Notes: generated by a model not told the origin, from the sequence alone. DNA of 64,000 nt from Dolichospermum planctonicum (GCF_005402965.1 NZ_BJCF01000005.1:1-64000), one strand, 5' to 3'. Counted from the stretch's first letter, positions 28,701 through 36,670 are shown. Program-made: numbers and translations.

Positions 28701-29068
28701 ATATCTGGCAGAAAACCACCCCGTTTACAATAGGTTTTATCCTGGGCTTTGGGGTCAGGATCATAATAATCATCTATCTGCCAACGAGAAGGAGGAACAT
28801 CAGTAATACAATCCACTTTCTGGATAATATTTTGCCAGTATTCCTGTAAATTCTTCGCTTGGGGAAATATAGAAGCCATGCCAATAATGGCTACATTAGT
28901 AGTTCGCAATTTGGCATGAATTTTATTTTTAATTTCATCTTTAATCTTTGTGGTATCAGGCATATCTTTTTTCACCTTTATCATCTTGATTACAGACTTT
29001 TCACAGTTACTAATTTCAGATTGTAACTGTGCGAAAGCGGCTTCAAATTTGGAAGCAGCCATAATCAT
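22745..29068 (-). CDS. HglE/PfaA-like iterative polyketide synthase, KS-AT-ACP-KR-DH
   Basis: 2,107 residues. Ketosynthase ~55-510 with active Cys258 (VDAACASSL), EAHGTGT and IGHTKAAAG, all intact. Acyltransferase ~640-945 with nucleophile Ser729 in GHSFGE. A linker of ~250 residues follows, containing two related helical segments (VHEQSLHSQAEYTKTFSQLM and IHEKYLKYQQEYTQNYFQLL), as in HglE-type enzymes. One ACP has its attachment serine at 1238 (LGIDSIKKVEIL). Ketoreductase spans ~1480-1790 (LVSGGAKGITAQ; VVGFYGNVGQSDYAIAN). A dehydratase hot-dog domain has HxxxGxxxxP at His1847. PUFA synthases carry several tandem ACPs; this has one. With the PfaB- and PfaD-like proteins it could build a long reduced or hydroxylated chain, as in heterocyst glycolipid synthesis. 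It is the first gene of the minus-strand cluster. The product is inferred, not known. Confidence 0.9.
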   Translation of the reverse strand: MIMAASKFEAAFAQLQSEISNCEKSVIKMIKVKKDMPDTTKIKDEIKNKIHAKLRTTNVAIIGMASIFPQAKNLQEYWQNIIQKVDCITDVPPSRWQIDDYYDPDPKAQDKTYCKRGGFLPDIDFNPMEFGLPPNILEVTDISQLLGLVVAKEAMEDAGYGASRQFNHERTGVILGVAIGRQLAVPLGARLQYPLWKKVLKNSGLSEEDSQKIIEKIKSGYVEWEENAFPGMLANVISGRIANRLNLGGMNCVVDAACASSLGALRMAISELTEYRADMMITGGVDTDNSIFAYMCFSKTPAVSPGDKVKPFDADADGMMLGEGVGMLVLKRLEDARRDGDRIYAVIKGVGSSSDGKYKSIYAPRPEGQINALHRAYTEAGVNPASIGLIEAHGTGTMVGDPTEFSSITTVFSENNPKKQHIALGTVKSQIGHTKAAAGAASLIKAALALHHKVLPPTINISKPHPKLNIENSPFYLNTETRPWVSHPTQPRRAGVSAFGFGGTNYHVVLEEYEHEHHHPYRLHHTPQSLLLFAPTASALLSRCQQIHQQLQSESKEKHYQQLITDSQIGKIPLNYARIGFVANDLAQGKELLKIAIEGLKQKPEAQSWEHPQGIYYRQTGIDMTGKVVALFSGQGSQYLEMGRELVMNFPCLRQTYTHIDSLLCEDGLQSLSAVVFPPPVIDKAQKQIQLETLHKTEYAQPAIGVFSVGLYKILQQAGFKPDFVAGHSFGELTALWVAGVLSEEDYLFLAKARGQAMAAPVNPNFDAGEMLAVKGDISQIIEVIKNFPQVVIANRNSQKQVVLAGKKTEIKQVQELLKNQGFSTFLLAVSAGFHTPLVSHAQKPFAQAVEKVNFNEPQIPVYTNITGECYPQEPHAIQKILKEQLLNQVLFQQEIENIYAAGGYCFVEFGPKNVLTNLVKEILSDKPHIAIAVNASHTKDSDKILRQAIVQLQVAGLSLQNIDPYQVPTKITEVPQQQVLNVRLNSTNITEKTQKAFAKALENGSHISVVSPQPTVNEKPVTSFNEKLEEAEIQPQNYEKVIHSLENFITEFSQQQRDIIHVHEQSLHSQAEYTKTFSQLMQQQYSLLENSETTEHQAKIQELIISSSERNMMRFHDHQGDTLRIHEKYLKYQQEYTQNYFQLLQQHFHLLTSEKKAINYVNQPQTVSVTAPLGEEKIIPFINNTEKTITVVPKIPINIDKATLSQNLLNIVSEKTGYPLEMLEMSMDIEADLGIDSIKKVEILGSLLELYPDLPKPNPEEIGELRNLGEIASYMQQQAQRITKLLTEEIVEITKTTSEPNIRRSIAKLQQIPAPDSLEFSVADNHVALITDHGSFITERLAKSLTDKGWKTVILSFPGIEPNVNQGINRVVLTDWNEDTLQQQLKQINDNYGTVAAFIHLHPLTPLDIEKSILRHVFLIAKHLKESLNEAAKFGRSCFINVAHLDGKFGLGETNKFSAVAGGLFGLSKSINQEWENVFCRSIDLNPDLDLETSVKQIIAEIHDPNLLIQEVGYSSQGRVNLIADFTPLPSTNSLREITKDQVFLVSGGAKGITAQCVIKIAQKYQCKFILLGRSSTEPEPVWAENCKNEAELKQRILEDFQAQGEKPTPIMVQKKYQLISSQREIKNTLKAIEQAGGQAEYLSVDITNTVLLESKLADVIARFGQVTGIIHGAGNLADKRIENKSIQDFENVYAAKIKGLKNLLSCVPASQLQYLVLFSSVVGFYGNVGQSDYAIANEILNKSAHLIKHNYPNCHVMAINWGPWESGMVSPELKKAFAERGIETITIETGTQILIDELTNPHQDTVQLVIGSPLFYVPSTLSNDLKTYRIKRQLTLAENPFLQDHIIAGCPVLPATCGLLWMTNACEQLYPGFTAFIASDFKVLKGIVFDETSANEYVLEIQELAKHENQEIEFAAKISSQTPDGKIRYHFSTNLILKREIPPFANYGSLNFNQDQNLLKNNQELYQVNASSLFHGVTFQGVKSVLNTSPSQITIECFLSEPTAKQQGQFPVQTFNPYIADVQIHSLWIWTQHFHQVGCLPSEINNFEQFAKVPFGETFYVTCEVKSKTESSVITDVITYNRQGQIYNRMIGAKGTILPRQIAKY

Positions 29069-29816
29069 ATTTCACTCTTTTGATCGGGCAGTCGGTTAAT
29101 AGAAGGTTTTGAAAATTTAGTGAATTTCAGAAGATATGACTTTTATTCATTTAGGCATATCCAAACTATTGATTTTCGTCTTGAACAGTGGTGACAACCC
29201 TATTACAACTCATTAGCAACTTACGTGCAACTTGGAAAAAGTCTTGCAAATGTAAAGTTGATAGAGAAGTCAGACAAATATTTTTGCTTATCCAATACAA
29301 TCATTATTATCTAGGTTTTAGCCATTTTGACCAAAGTTGCATATATATTGCATATCTTTTTAATATAAATGAAGTAGCCGATTTAAAATAGTGTTTTTAA
29401 CATCAAGAGTTTCAGATATCTTGAAGAATTGTATTTATTGCTAAATTCTGCATTTTTACATCTATCCTCAGAAATATATTTTCCTGGCTGTAAAATTTGT
29501 CACCACAAAATATATCTTAGGAATTAAAAAATATTTTTCAATTTATTTGAGTCCAAAGTTTGAGATAATAAAAATTAAGAATAAGTCAAGAATTTAAAAC
29601 TTGCAATTTTTACAAATTTCATATATGGCGATAATTATCGTTTTATGAAACAACTTGTTGCATATAGGTTGAAATTCTCAAAAAATTAGTTTAATCTATA
29701 TGATTAAATCAGGGAAATTAAAACAGTGTTTTAGCATCAACTCAGACATTTCAACTCGATTATAACATTTGGCTTCTGCAATATTGGACTTACAAAAACT
29801 ATAAGGGCTTGCTGGC
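29069..29816. other. Divergent intergenic region between synthase and exporter side
   Basis: About 750 bp, very AT-rich, between the minus-strand synthase and the plus-strand small gene. It must hold promoters for both directions. A 67-codon ORF at 29188-29391 shows no family features and is not called. No riboswitch or clear operator was recognised. Confidence 0.5.
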
Positions 29817-30146
29817 ATGAGACTATCTGAATTAGATCCACTCATCCCGCTGAATGAGTTACGAGAAGACCTCCTCAAATTACCAAAAGGTTACTCATTT
29901 TATGAAGATGAATTAGTCGATTTTTTATCACGGAGAAGATGGCCTGAAAGCAATCGTCGAATTGATAGAACAACATTTTGGCGGTGGCGTAATGACAACG
30001 CTATTGAACATCAAAAAATCTTTAGTCGTTTGGATCTTCTTAAACTATGTCAAATTTGTGATCATTACCGAGTAGACGGAACACGCAGCGAATACTTGGC
30101 AATTATGCGCAAGAAAAAAGAGAAAGAGGTAGTCCTAAATAAATAA
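29817..30146 (+). CDS. Small unknown protein, possible DNA-binding regulator
   Basis: 109 residues, start ATG 29817. I do not recognise the family. It is rich in charged residues. A central stretch RIDRTTFWRWRNDNAIEHQK resembles the recognition-helix region of a helix-turn-helix, preceded by YEDELVDFLSRRRWPES. The C-terminus is basic (MRKKKEKEVVLNK). There is no signal peptide or membrane segment. It stands between the divergent polyketide cluster and the exporter genes, where a local regulator would be expected, but this role is inference only. Confidence 0.5.
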   Translation: MRLSELDPLIPLNELREDLLKLPKGYSFYEDELVDFLSRRRWPESNRRIDRTTFWRWRNDNAIEHQKIFSRLDLLKLCQICDHYRVDGTRSEYLAIMRKKKEKEVVLNK

Positions 30147-30160
30147 AAATCTCGATGTTG

Positions 30161-30267
30161 GTAATTGGTATTATTAGGAATAATATTTGATATTTGATAT
30201 TTGCATATAATGGCTAAAATTTTTCAGATGTCACTTATGATTACTACAGTAACTAATTACCAATTAC
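30161..30267. repeat. Inverted repeat arms after the small gene
   Basis: GTAATTGGTA (30161-30170) and its exact complement TACCAATTAC (30258-30267) flank an AT-rich 87-bp loop in the 298-bp gap before the exporter genes. Function unclear; nothing else is seen in this gap. Confidence 0.35.
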
Positions 30268-30444
30268 CTGTCAAAATTTTGATCTTTAAGTAATTAAGTA
30301 TTTTATATAATCATCAAGTTTTAAAAAATCAGCAAGATTTTGATTAATAGTATTTTGCTGGATATTATATTAGACCCAAGGTTATCAAGAGATGCTATCA
30401 AGTGTAATGTCTTTTCTGTCTCTTATTTAGAGTCATAAATTGTC

Positions 30445-31701
30445 ATGTTTCCTAACTTAAAAGACAAAATTATGCTACACAGAGAAAAGCACTCATTAAC
30501 AAAACCTGTAAGTTTCTGGCCGATAATATTGGCGAGTTCTGGAGTCATAGCTACTGGTGTAATATCTATTTATGGCCTTTCATATTTTCACTTTCAGAAA
30601 ACTTCAAAATCAGCCTCTACCATATCTTCTATTACCCCTAATTTAGTCCCTACTATTACCGCTGTTGCTGCTTTAGGACGTTTAGAACCCCAAGGAGAAG
30701 TAATTTGTCTCTCAGCACCCAATTCTCAAACAGGGATAAGAGTTAATCAACTTCTAGTTAAAAAAGGAGACAAAATTCGTCAAGGACAAGTATTAGCAAT
30801 TCTTGATAGTTATATTCCTAATCTTGCGGCTTTAGAAAAAGCCAAAGGACAAGTAGAAGTTAGTCAAGCGAATCTTCAGCAAGTAGAAGCAGGTGCAAAA
30901 TTGGGTGATATTTTTGCTCAAAAAGCCGCAATTTCCCGTTTAGAAGCTGAATTACGAGGATCATTTTTCACACAAAAAGCCACAATTGCTCGTTTAGAAG
31001 CTGAATTAAAAAATTCAGAAACCGAAAATAAACGATATCAAAAATTATATCAAGATGGTGCTATTTCTGCTTCTGATGCAGATACTAAAAGATTACGTCG
31101 AGATACTGTACAACAACAACTTAATGAGGCTAATGCTAGTTTGAAACGGACTATAGAAACTTTGCAAAAACAGTTAACTGAATCTAAAGCTAGACTCAAT
31201 AGTATTGCAGAAATTCGCCCCACAGATGTACAAGTTGCCCAAGCAAATCTGCAAAGTGCTAAAGCATCTGTTCAACAAGCTCAAGCCGAGCTAAATTTAA
31301 GTTCTATCCGTTCACCTATTAATGGCCAAGTTCTAAAAATTAATACTTGGCCAGGAGAAATAATTGGCAATAGAGGCATCCTAGAATTGGGACAAACGCA
31401 ACAAATGTATGTAGTTGCAGAAGTCTATGAAACTGATATTAAAAAAGTTCGTTTAGGTCAAAAAGCAATAATCACAAGTGAAGCTTTTCCAGGAAAAATA
31501 AAGGGAACAGTTGCAGATATTGGTTTACAAGTTGGTAGACAAAATATCTTTAATACTAATCCCGGTTCAAATACAGATAATAGAATAGTTGATGTGAAAA
31601 TTCGCATTGATAACTTAGCAGATAATCAACGAGTTTCTAGTTTAACTAATTTACAGGTACAGGCACTTATTCAAATATCAGGGGTAGGTAATAATGAATA
31701 G
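30445..31701 (+). CDS. DevB-type membrane fusion (HlyD-family) subunit of an ABC exporter
   Basis: 418 residues. One membrane helix near residues 24-48 (FWPIILASSGVIATGVISIY) is followed by a periplasmic part. The first half-lipoyl motif lies at VKKGDKIRQGQVLAILDS, then long alpha-helical coiled coils (~130-270). The second half is at LSSIRSPINGQVLKI, followed by beta-barrel sequence (EVYETDIKKVRLGQKA). This is the DevB/HlyD adaptor layout joining an inner-membrane ABC transporter to an outer-membrane TolC-type channel. In heterocystous cyanobacteria DevBCA exports heterocyst glycolipids. It is the first gene of three in order B-C-A, adjacent to an Hgl-like synthase cluster. No TolC partner is in the window. 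The start may be 30445 or the ATG at 30472. Confidence 0.88.
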   Translation: MFPNLKDKIMLHREKHSLTKPVSFWPIILASSGVIATGVISIYGLSYFHFQKTSKSASTISSITPNLVPTITAVAALGRLEPQGEVICLSAPNSQTGIRVNQLLVKKGDKIRQGQVLAILDSYIPNLAALEKAKGQVEVSQANLQQVEAGAKLGDIFAQKAAISRLEAELRGSFFTQKATIARLEAELKNSETENKRYQKLYQDGAISASDADTKRLRRDTVQQQLNEANASLKRTIETLQKQLTESKARLNSIAEIRPTDVQVAQANLQSAKASVQQAQAELNLSSIRSPINGQVLKINTWPGEIIGNRGILELGQTQQMYVVAEVYETDIKKVRLGQKAIITSEAFPGKIKGTVADIGLQVGRQNIFNTNPGSNTDNRIVDVKIRIDNLADNQRVSSLTNLQVQALIQISGVGNNE

Positions 31702-31731
31702 GTAATAGCTAATAGCTAATAGGAGTAAAAT

Positions 31732-32907
31732 ATGATTTCAAATATACCTTTAGCTTGGCTACAATTGGTAAAACAAAAAGTACGTTTTTTTGTAGCCTTA
31801 GCTGGTATTGCTTTTGTTGCTGTTTTAATGTTTATGCAAATTGGTTTTCAAGATGCTCTTTATGCTAGTGCTACTCAATTACATAAACATCTGGAGGGTG
31901 ATTTGTTTTTAATTAGCTCCCAATATAAATCTTTGACTTCCACTCAAAGCTTTCCTCGTAGTCGTTTATATCAGATATTGGGTTTTAATGGCATAGAATC
32001 AGTCGCACCTTTATATCTACAATTTGCTAAACTTAAAAACCCCATAAATGGCCGCAAATATCCTATTTATGTCCTGGGATTTGAACCAGTCAAATCTATA
32101 TTTAGATTACCGGAAATTGAACAAAATTTTCAATTATTAAAAATTCCTGATCAAGTATTTTTTGATCGGGCTGCACGTCCAGAATTTGGTCCAATTGCTG
32201 AATATTTTCAAAAGAATCAACCCATAACTATGGAAATATTTAGTTATTTAGCTACTGTTGGTTATAAAGTCAAAGTTAGTGGTTTATTTAGTCTTGGTCC
32301 TTCCTTTGGTGTAGATGGTAATTTAATTGTTAGTTCTTCTACTTTTTTTAAAATCTTCCCAGAACATGGCGCAAATGAAGTGGATATAGGCTTAATTCAT
32401 CTCCAAGCAAATGTTAATCCTCGGACAATTTTAGCAACTTTATCTAAAAGTTTACCTAGTGATGTCATCATCATGAACCGTCAAGAATTTATTGATTTTG
32501 AAAAAAGCTATTGGACATTAAGAACACCAATTGGATTTGTATTTAATTTGATGGTAATGATGGCTTTTGTAGTCGGTGTAATTGTTGTTTATCAAATTCT
32601 TTATAGTAATATATCTACTCATTTCGTCCAATTTGCTACCCTCAAAGCTATGGGATTTAGAAATAAATATCTTTTAAATGTTGTATTTCAGCAAGCTTTG
32701 ATTTTAGCTGTCTTGGGTTATATCCCCGGTTTTGCTATTTCTCTAGGATTATATGACCTTGCTAAAGATGCAACTAAATTACCAATTGTTATGGATTCAA
32801 GCAAGGGATTATTAGTATTTACTTCTGTAATTTTTATGTGTTTAACTTCTGGTTTCTTTTCTACCAATAAACTTCGTAAGGTAGATCCAGCGGAAATTTT
32901 TAATTAA
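31732..32907 (+). CDS. DevC-type ABC exporter permease
   Basis: 391 residues with the MacB/FtsX-type layout. One membrane helix is near the N-terminus (FFVALAGIAFVAVLMFMQIG). A large extracytoplasmic domain covers ~45-265. Three C-terminal helices follow (FNLMVMMAFVVGVIVVYQIL; FQQALILAVLGYIPGFAIS; LLVFTSVIFMCLTSGFF). The sequence closes with LRKVDPAEIF, a conserved end in this family. It forms the inner-membrane part of the exporter with the DevA-like ATPase. It starts 30 bp after the DevB-like gene and ends 18 bp before the ATPase gene, consistent with one operon. Confidence 0.9.
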   Translation: MISNIPLAWLQLVKQKVRFFVALAGIAFVAVLMFMQIGFQDALYASATQLHKHLEGDLFLISSQYKSLTSTQSFPRSRLYQILGFNGIESVAPLYLQFAKLKNPINGRKYPIYVLGFEPVKSIFRLPEIEQNFQLLKIPDQVFFDRAARPEFGPIAEYFQKNQPITMEIFSYLATVGYKVKVSGLFSLGPSFGVDGNLIVSSSTFFKIFPEHGANEVDIGLIHLQANVNPRTILATLSKSLPSDVIIMNRQEFIDFEKSYWTLRTPIGFVFNLMVMMAFVVGVIVVYQILYSNISTHFVQFATLKAMGFRNKYLLNVVFQQALILAVLGYIPGFAISLGLYDLAKDATKLPIVMDSSKGLLVFTSVIFMCLTSGFFSTNKLRKVDPAEIFN

Positions 32908-32925
32908 TTAATAATCTCACTAAAA

Positions 32926-33630
32926 ATGCAATATTTACCTGGTAACAATATTTTGGAAATCACCAATCTTAATCATTACTTTGGTCATGGTAAATTAATT
33001 ACTCAAACTTTGTTTGATATTAATTTGACTATCAAAGCTGGAGAAATTGTGATTATGACTGGACCTTCTGGTTCAGGAAAAACTACTTTATTAACATTAA
33101 TTGGTGGTTTACGTTCTGTACAAGCGGGGAGTTTAAAATTCAATGGTCAGGAATTATTAGGCGCTAGTAAGGAAGAATTAGTACAAGTTCGTCGTCAAAT
33201 TGGCTATATTTTTCAAGCTCATAATTTACTAGATTTCCTCACAGCTATGCAAAATGTTCAAATGTCTTTGGAATTACAGCATAATATTTCTCAATGGGAA
33301 TCTTATATCCAGTCAGAAACAATGCTCAATGCTGTGAAATTAGGAGATAGAATTAATTATTATCCCTCTGATCTTTCCGGGGGACAAAAACAACGGGTAG
33401 CTATCGCTCGCGCTTTGGTTAGTCGTCCTAAGTTAGTATTAGCTGATGAACCTACGGCTGCTTTAGATAGTAAATCAGGACGAGATGTTGTTAACTTGAT
33501 GCAGCAATTAGCCAAAGAACAAGATTGTACGATTTTAATTGTTACTCATGACAACCGAATTTTAGATATTGCTGACAGAATCATTACTATGGAAGATGGT
33601 CATTTAATGCAGCAAATCAGGAATATATAG
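32926..33630 (+). CDS. DevA-type ABC exporter ATP-binding subunit
   Basis: 234 residues. Walker A GPSGSGKTTLL, Q-loop IGYIFQAHNLL, signature LSGGQKQRVAIARAL, Walker B LVLADEPTAALD and H-loop VTHDNR are all present, so the ATPase should be active. The sequence falls in the LolD/MacB/DevA group, which drives export of lipids or peptides through a tripartite pump. Last gene of the devBCA-like set. A weak hairpin (33632-33657) follows before the convergent nagB gene. Confidence 0.92.
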   Translation: MQYLPGNNILEITNLNHYFGHGKLITQTLFDINLTIKAGEIVIMTGPSGSGKTTLLTLIGGLRSVQAGSLKFNGQELLGASKEELVQVRRQIGYIFQAHNLLDFLTAMQNVQMSLELQHNISQWESYIQSETMLNAVKLGDRINYYPSDLSGGQKQRVAIARALVSRPKLVLADEPTAALDSKSGRDVVNLMQQLAKEQDCTILIVTHDNRILDIADRIITMEDGHLMQQIRNI

Positions 33631-33631
33631 A

Positions 33632-33657
33632 TCCCTAACTTCTTTAATAAGTCGGGA
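33632..33657. terminator. Imperfect hairpin between convergent genes
   Basis: TCCCTAACTT and AAGTCGGGA can pair around a short loop. This is a degraded relative of the GATCCCCGA...TCGGGGATC hairpin at 45716-45746. It may act as terminator for the exporter operon. Confidence 0.4.
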
Positions 33658-33681
33658 ATGTCGTTATTTAACTTTATTTAA

Positions 33682-34455
33682 TTAAGATAATAAACTAGCA
33701 GAATTGACATCTAAAAATAAACTAGCTTGAGGTTGTTCACGCAAAATGGAAGCTGGACAATTTGTGATAATATCTCCTGTTAACATGATTTTAACTATTC
33801 TTGATTTTCTGCTGTCCGGTACTAAACAAATTATTTTTTTAGCAGCACAAATCATGGGAATAGTTACAGTAAATGCGTATTGGGGAACATCTGCTAAATT
33901 CGCAAAATATCCAGTATTCACTTGTTGTTGACGGTTAACATCATCTAGTTTGACAAGTTTAACTTGAGCAGGATCTTGAAAATCTGCGACTGCTGGATCA
34001 TTAAATGCTAAATGACCATTTTCACCCAAACCTAAACAGCATAAATCTATGGGTTGATTTTCTAAAAGTTTACTATAGCGATCGCATTCCGCTACTGGTT
34101 GTAACGTATCTCCTTCGATATAATAAAATCTTTGAGGATTGACCTTTTCTTCTACCCGTTCCCGCAAATAATGACGAAAACTTCCAGGATGATCTGATGT
34201 AATTCCCAAATATTCATCTAAATGGAATAAAATTACCCGTGACCAATCTATTTCCCCTAAAGCTATTAAAGCATCTAAAAACCGAATTTGGGAATTACCT
34301 GTAGCTAATAAAATAGCAACTTGATTTTGTTTATCAAGCAGATTTTGTAAATACTGATGTGTGATTTTAGCCACACTTTTAGACATTGCTATTTCAGAAG
34401 TGTAAATTTCTACCAACAGATTATCAACATAAAAAGATTTTGTAGGTTCTGTCAT
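33682..34455 (-). CDS. nagB: Glucosamine-6-phosphate deaminase family protein
   Basis: 257 residues, close to the family length. Key motifs are VILFHLDEYLG (catalytic Asp region), GLGENGHLAFNDPA (catalytic His) and a substrate-binding LLATGNSQIRFLDAL near the start. Converts glucosamine-6-phosphate to fructose-6-phosphate and ammonia, linking amino sugar turnover to glycolysis. It lies downstream of petC-petA on the same strand but behind the terminator at 34487-34513, so it is probably transcribed separately. It converges with the DevA-like gene. A relative such as 6-phosphogluconolactonase is less likely given the GxGxxGHxAFNxP motif. Confidence 0.88.
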   Translation of the reverse strand: MTEPTKSFYVDNLLVEIYTSEIAMSKSVAKITHQYLQNLLDKQNQVAILLATGNSQIRFLDALIALGEIDWSRVILFHLDEYLGITSDHPGSFRHYLRERVEEKVNPQRFYYIEGDTLQPVAECDRYSKLLENQPIDLCCLGLGENGHLAFNDPAVADFQDPAQVKLVKLDDVNRQQQVNTGYFANLADVPQYAFTVTIPMICAAKKIICLVPDSRKSRIVKIMLTGDIITNCPASILREQPQASLFLDVNSASLLS

Positions 34456-34486
34456 TTACCTGTTACCAATAACCAATAACTAATTA

Positions 34487-34513
34487 TAAAAAAAGACAGG
34501 CTTTTTGCCTGTC
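34487..34513 (-). terminator. Rho-independent terminator of the petC-petA operon
   Basis: GACAGGC (34495-34501), loop TTTTT, GCCTGTC (34507-34513). On the minus strand the stem is followed by a run of T, as expected of an intrinsic terminator, 131 bp after the petA stop. Confidence 0.85.
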
Positions 34514-34643
34514 AAATAGCTGATAATTTAGCAAATAATTCAGAATCAGGAATCATCTAAGTCCAAATAAATAAAATTTGCACTATCATACTTAATTCCT
34601 GACTTGACAATTATTCTGACTTCTGACCCCTAAATTATTGAAT

Positions 34644-35645
34644 TTAGAAATTCATTTCCGCAGCTTGGACTTTTTCTACTTGTTTCTTCTTGAGAACTAG
34701 CATTACTTGTGCTAACATCACCAAACAAATAAAAGCAACTAACCATGCAACTCTGGAGGAATCTTGTAAGACGATTTCTGCATCTTTTTGTCCGAAACCA
34801 CCAACGTTAGGGTTATTAGTCAAAGCATCACCAGTGTTAACTGCTTGTCCTTCGGCAACAATTAATTCTGGTCCAACGGGAATTGTATCGGTAACAACAT
34901 CACCAGCAGCCGTTGTGATACTAATTAGATTCTTAACGTTACCGTCCTCATCTTCTGTTTGAGCAATTTTGCTAATTGTACCCGTAGCGGAAGCGTTGAA
35001 TAAGTTATTATTGCTCTTTTCACCAGTGGGGTAAACTTGTCCACGGCCACGATTACCGCCTACATGAACAGCGTATTTGCCAAAGTGAATATTTTTGTCT
35101 GTAGCGGGGTTAGGAGAAAGAACAGGGAAAACAATTTCTTGATATTCTTCACCAGGTAATGGTCCGACAATGACAACATTTTCCTTATCATCAGTGTAAG
35201 GGGTGAAAGTCATATCACCCACTTCCGCCTTCATTTCTTCAGGAATACGATCTTCTGGCGCAATCTTGAAGCCTTGAGGCAACATTAACACAGCCCCAAC
35301 ATTTAAGCCAACCTTAGAACCATCCGCGCCTACTTGTTGCACGCTGGTATCATAGGGAATTTTCACAACCGCTTTGAATACGGTATCAGGAAGTACAGAT
35401 TGAGGAACTTCTATCTCCGTATTTTTAGCTGCTAAGTGACAGTTAGCACAAACAATCCGCCCTGTTGGTTCGCGGGGAGTTTCAGGAGCGGTCTCCTGGG
35501 CCCAGAAAGGATAAGCAGCAGCAGTTTGTGGTCGGGTTATATCGCTAGTGAAGAAAAAAGTCACGGTAGCGATCGCTATTAGCAATGTATTAACCATCAC
35601 TTTAGCGGTGCGAGTTAATCTCGCTGGTGTAAGGGCATTTCTCAT
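34644..35645 (-). CDS. petA: Cytochrome f (cytochrome b6f complex)
   Basis: 333 residues. The signal peptide ends at AAA with the mature protein starting YPFWAQE; its N-terminal tyrosine serves as haem ligand in this family. Covalent haem-binding motif CANCH is present, followed by the large beta-rich lumenal domain ([21 protein letters not shown]). A C-terminal membrane helix ([20 protein letters not shown]) is followed by a short stromal tail. It passes electrons from the Rieske protein to plastocyanin or cytochrome c6 in the thylakoid lumen. Second gene of the petC-petA operon; the 122-bp gap holds a heptamer array. Confidence 0.97.
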   Translation of the reverse strand: MRNALTPARLTRTAKVMVNTLLIAIATVTFFFTSDITRPQTAAAYPFWAQETAPETPREPTGRIVCANCHLAAKNTEIEVPQSVLPDTVFKAVVKIPYDTSVQQVGADGSKVGLNVGAVLMLPQGFKIAPEDRIPEEMKAEVGDMTFTPYTDDKENVVIVGPLPGEEYQEIVFPVLSPNPATDKNIHFGKYAVHVGGNRGRGQVYPTGEKSNNNLFNASATGTISKIAQTEDEDGNVKNLISITTAAGDVVTDTIPVGPELIVAEGQAVNTGDALTNNPNVGGFGQKDAEIVLQDSSRVAWLVAFICLVMLAQVMLVLKKKQVEKVQAAEMNF

Positions 35646-35658
35646 CTCTATAAAGTCA

Positions 35659-35707
35659 TTTGTCAGTGGTTAGCGGTCATTGGTCGGTGGTCATTGGTCA
35701 TTGGTCA
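35659..35707. repeat. STRR-type heptamer array, 7 units, between petC and petA
   Basis: Seven contiguous heptamers: TTTGTCA, GTGGTTA, GCGGTCA, TTGGTCG, GTGGTCA, TTGGTCA, TTGGTCA. They match the TTGGTCA class of cyanobacterial short tandem repeats (STRR2). The array ends 13 bp from the petA start codon, inside the operon's leader. Confidence 0.8.
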
Positions 35708-35767
35708 AGAGTTGATGAAAATCCCTTTTGTTCTTGACTGGAGACTAATAACTTTTGCACTATGTAT

Positions 35768-36307
35768 TTAAGCCCACCAAGCGGCATCCCCAGTACGGAA
35801 GTCAGTTTCCGTCCAAGGAGTTAACAGAACTTTGTCTTCTTCAACTTTTGCATGAGCTAGGGCTAAAGATTTTGGTGCAGGACCACGAATCACCTTACCA
35901 GTAGCGTCATACTGTGAACCATGACAAGGACATTTAAACTTGTTTTCAGCCACATTCCAGGGGACAACACAACCTAAATGCGTACAAATAGCATTAATTC
36001 CGTAGTCAGCGATCGCTTCTTTACTTTGAACTACAATGTAGGTAGGATCGCCCTTGAGTCCTTGTACCAGAGTGCGGTCTCCCACATTATGACTATCCAG
36101 AAATTGACTGACTGAAACATCGTTACCCAATTCGTTCTTAGCTACTGTACCGCCGCCAGCGCCACCACTAGCAGGGGGAATGAAGTAGTTAACAACAGGG
36201 TACAATGCACCTAACGCTACTCCGGTAACAGTCCCGAAAGTGAGCAGGTTCATAAATTGACGACGACCCATATCGGGTACATCATTGATTTCAGAAAATT
36301 GAGCCAT
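35768..36307 (-). CDS. petC: Rieske iron-sulfur protein (cytochrome b6f complex)
   Basis: 179 residues, the standard length. N-terminal twin-arginine-like [20 protein letters not shown] gives the uncleaved membrane anchor. A glycine-rich hinge follows ([14 protein letters not shown]). The [2Fe-2S] cluster ligands are in CTHLGC and CPCHGSQYD (two Cys, two His, plus the disulfide cysteines). It oxidises plastoquinol and hands electrons to cytochrome f. First gene of the petC-petA operon on the minus strand. Confidence 0.97.
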   Translation of the reverse strand: MAQFSEINDVPDMGRRQFMNLLTFGTVTGVALGALYPVVNYFIPPASGGAGGGTVAKNELGNDVSVSQFLDSHNVGDRTLVQGLKGDPTYIVVQSKEAIADYGINAICTHLGCVVPWNVAENKFKCPCHGSQYDATGKVIRGPAPKSLALAHAKVEEDKVLLTPWTETDFRTGDAAWWA

Positions 36308-36624
36308 AATCTACGCGCTGTTTGTGTAATTTATTAACCATTTCGACAAGAGTACCAGCACTGGAGTAATTCTTGTCTGCATCGAACTAATAACGCCCGC
36401 AGCGATGCTGTACCTCTTTGTGCAAGACTCAAGTGAGCATCTTTTCTGTTAGCATTACATTTCTTTATATCCTTATCATACTGGACTCACGGAACTTAAC
36501 ATCATAACTAAATGTAAAATCTAAATAAGATCAGGGAACAGGGAACTCTTAACAGGGAACAGGAAAGAGGGGAAGCAGGGGAAGATGATTTTTTCTCATA
36601 CTCCCCACTCCACAATCACCAATA
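36308..36624. other. Divergent intergenic region upstream of petC
   Basis: About 317 bp between petC (minus) and the DUF3067 gene (plus). It holds both promoters. It contains degenerate AACAGGGAAC repeats near 36536-36566. No other structure was recognised. Confidence 0.4.
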
Positions 36625-36666
36625 CCAAAAGCCAAAATCCAAAATCCAAAATCCAAAAGCCAAAAT
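36625..36666. repeat. Heptamer array CCAAAAT/G, 6 units, next to a start codon
   Basis: Six contiguous heptamers (CCAAAAG, CCAAAAT three times, CCAAAAG, CCAAAAT) ending 4 bp before ATG 36671. The array fills the place where a Shine-Dalgarno sequence would sit. Confidence 0.8.
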
Positions 36667-36670
36667 TACT

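Noticed and set aside
29188-29391. 67-codon ORF in the divergent promoter region
   Set aside because: No family features or ribosome site were seen, and it lies in AT-rich DNA that must hold promoters.
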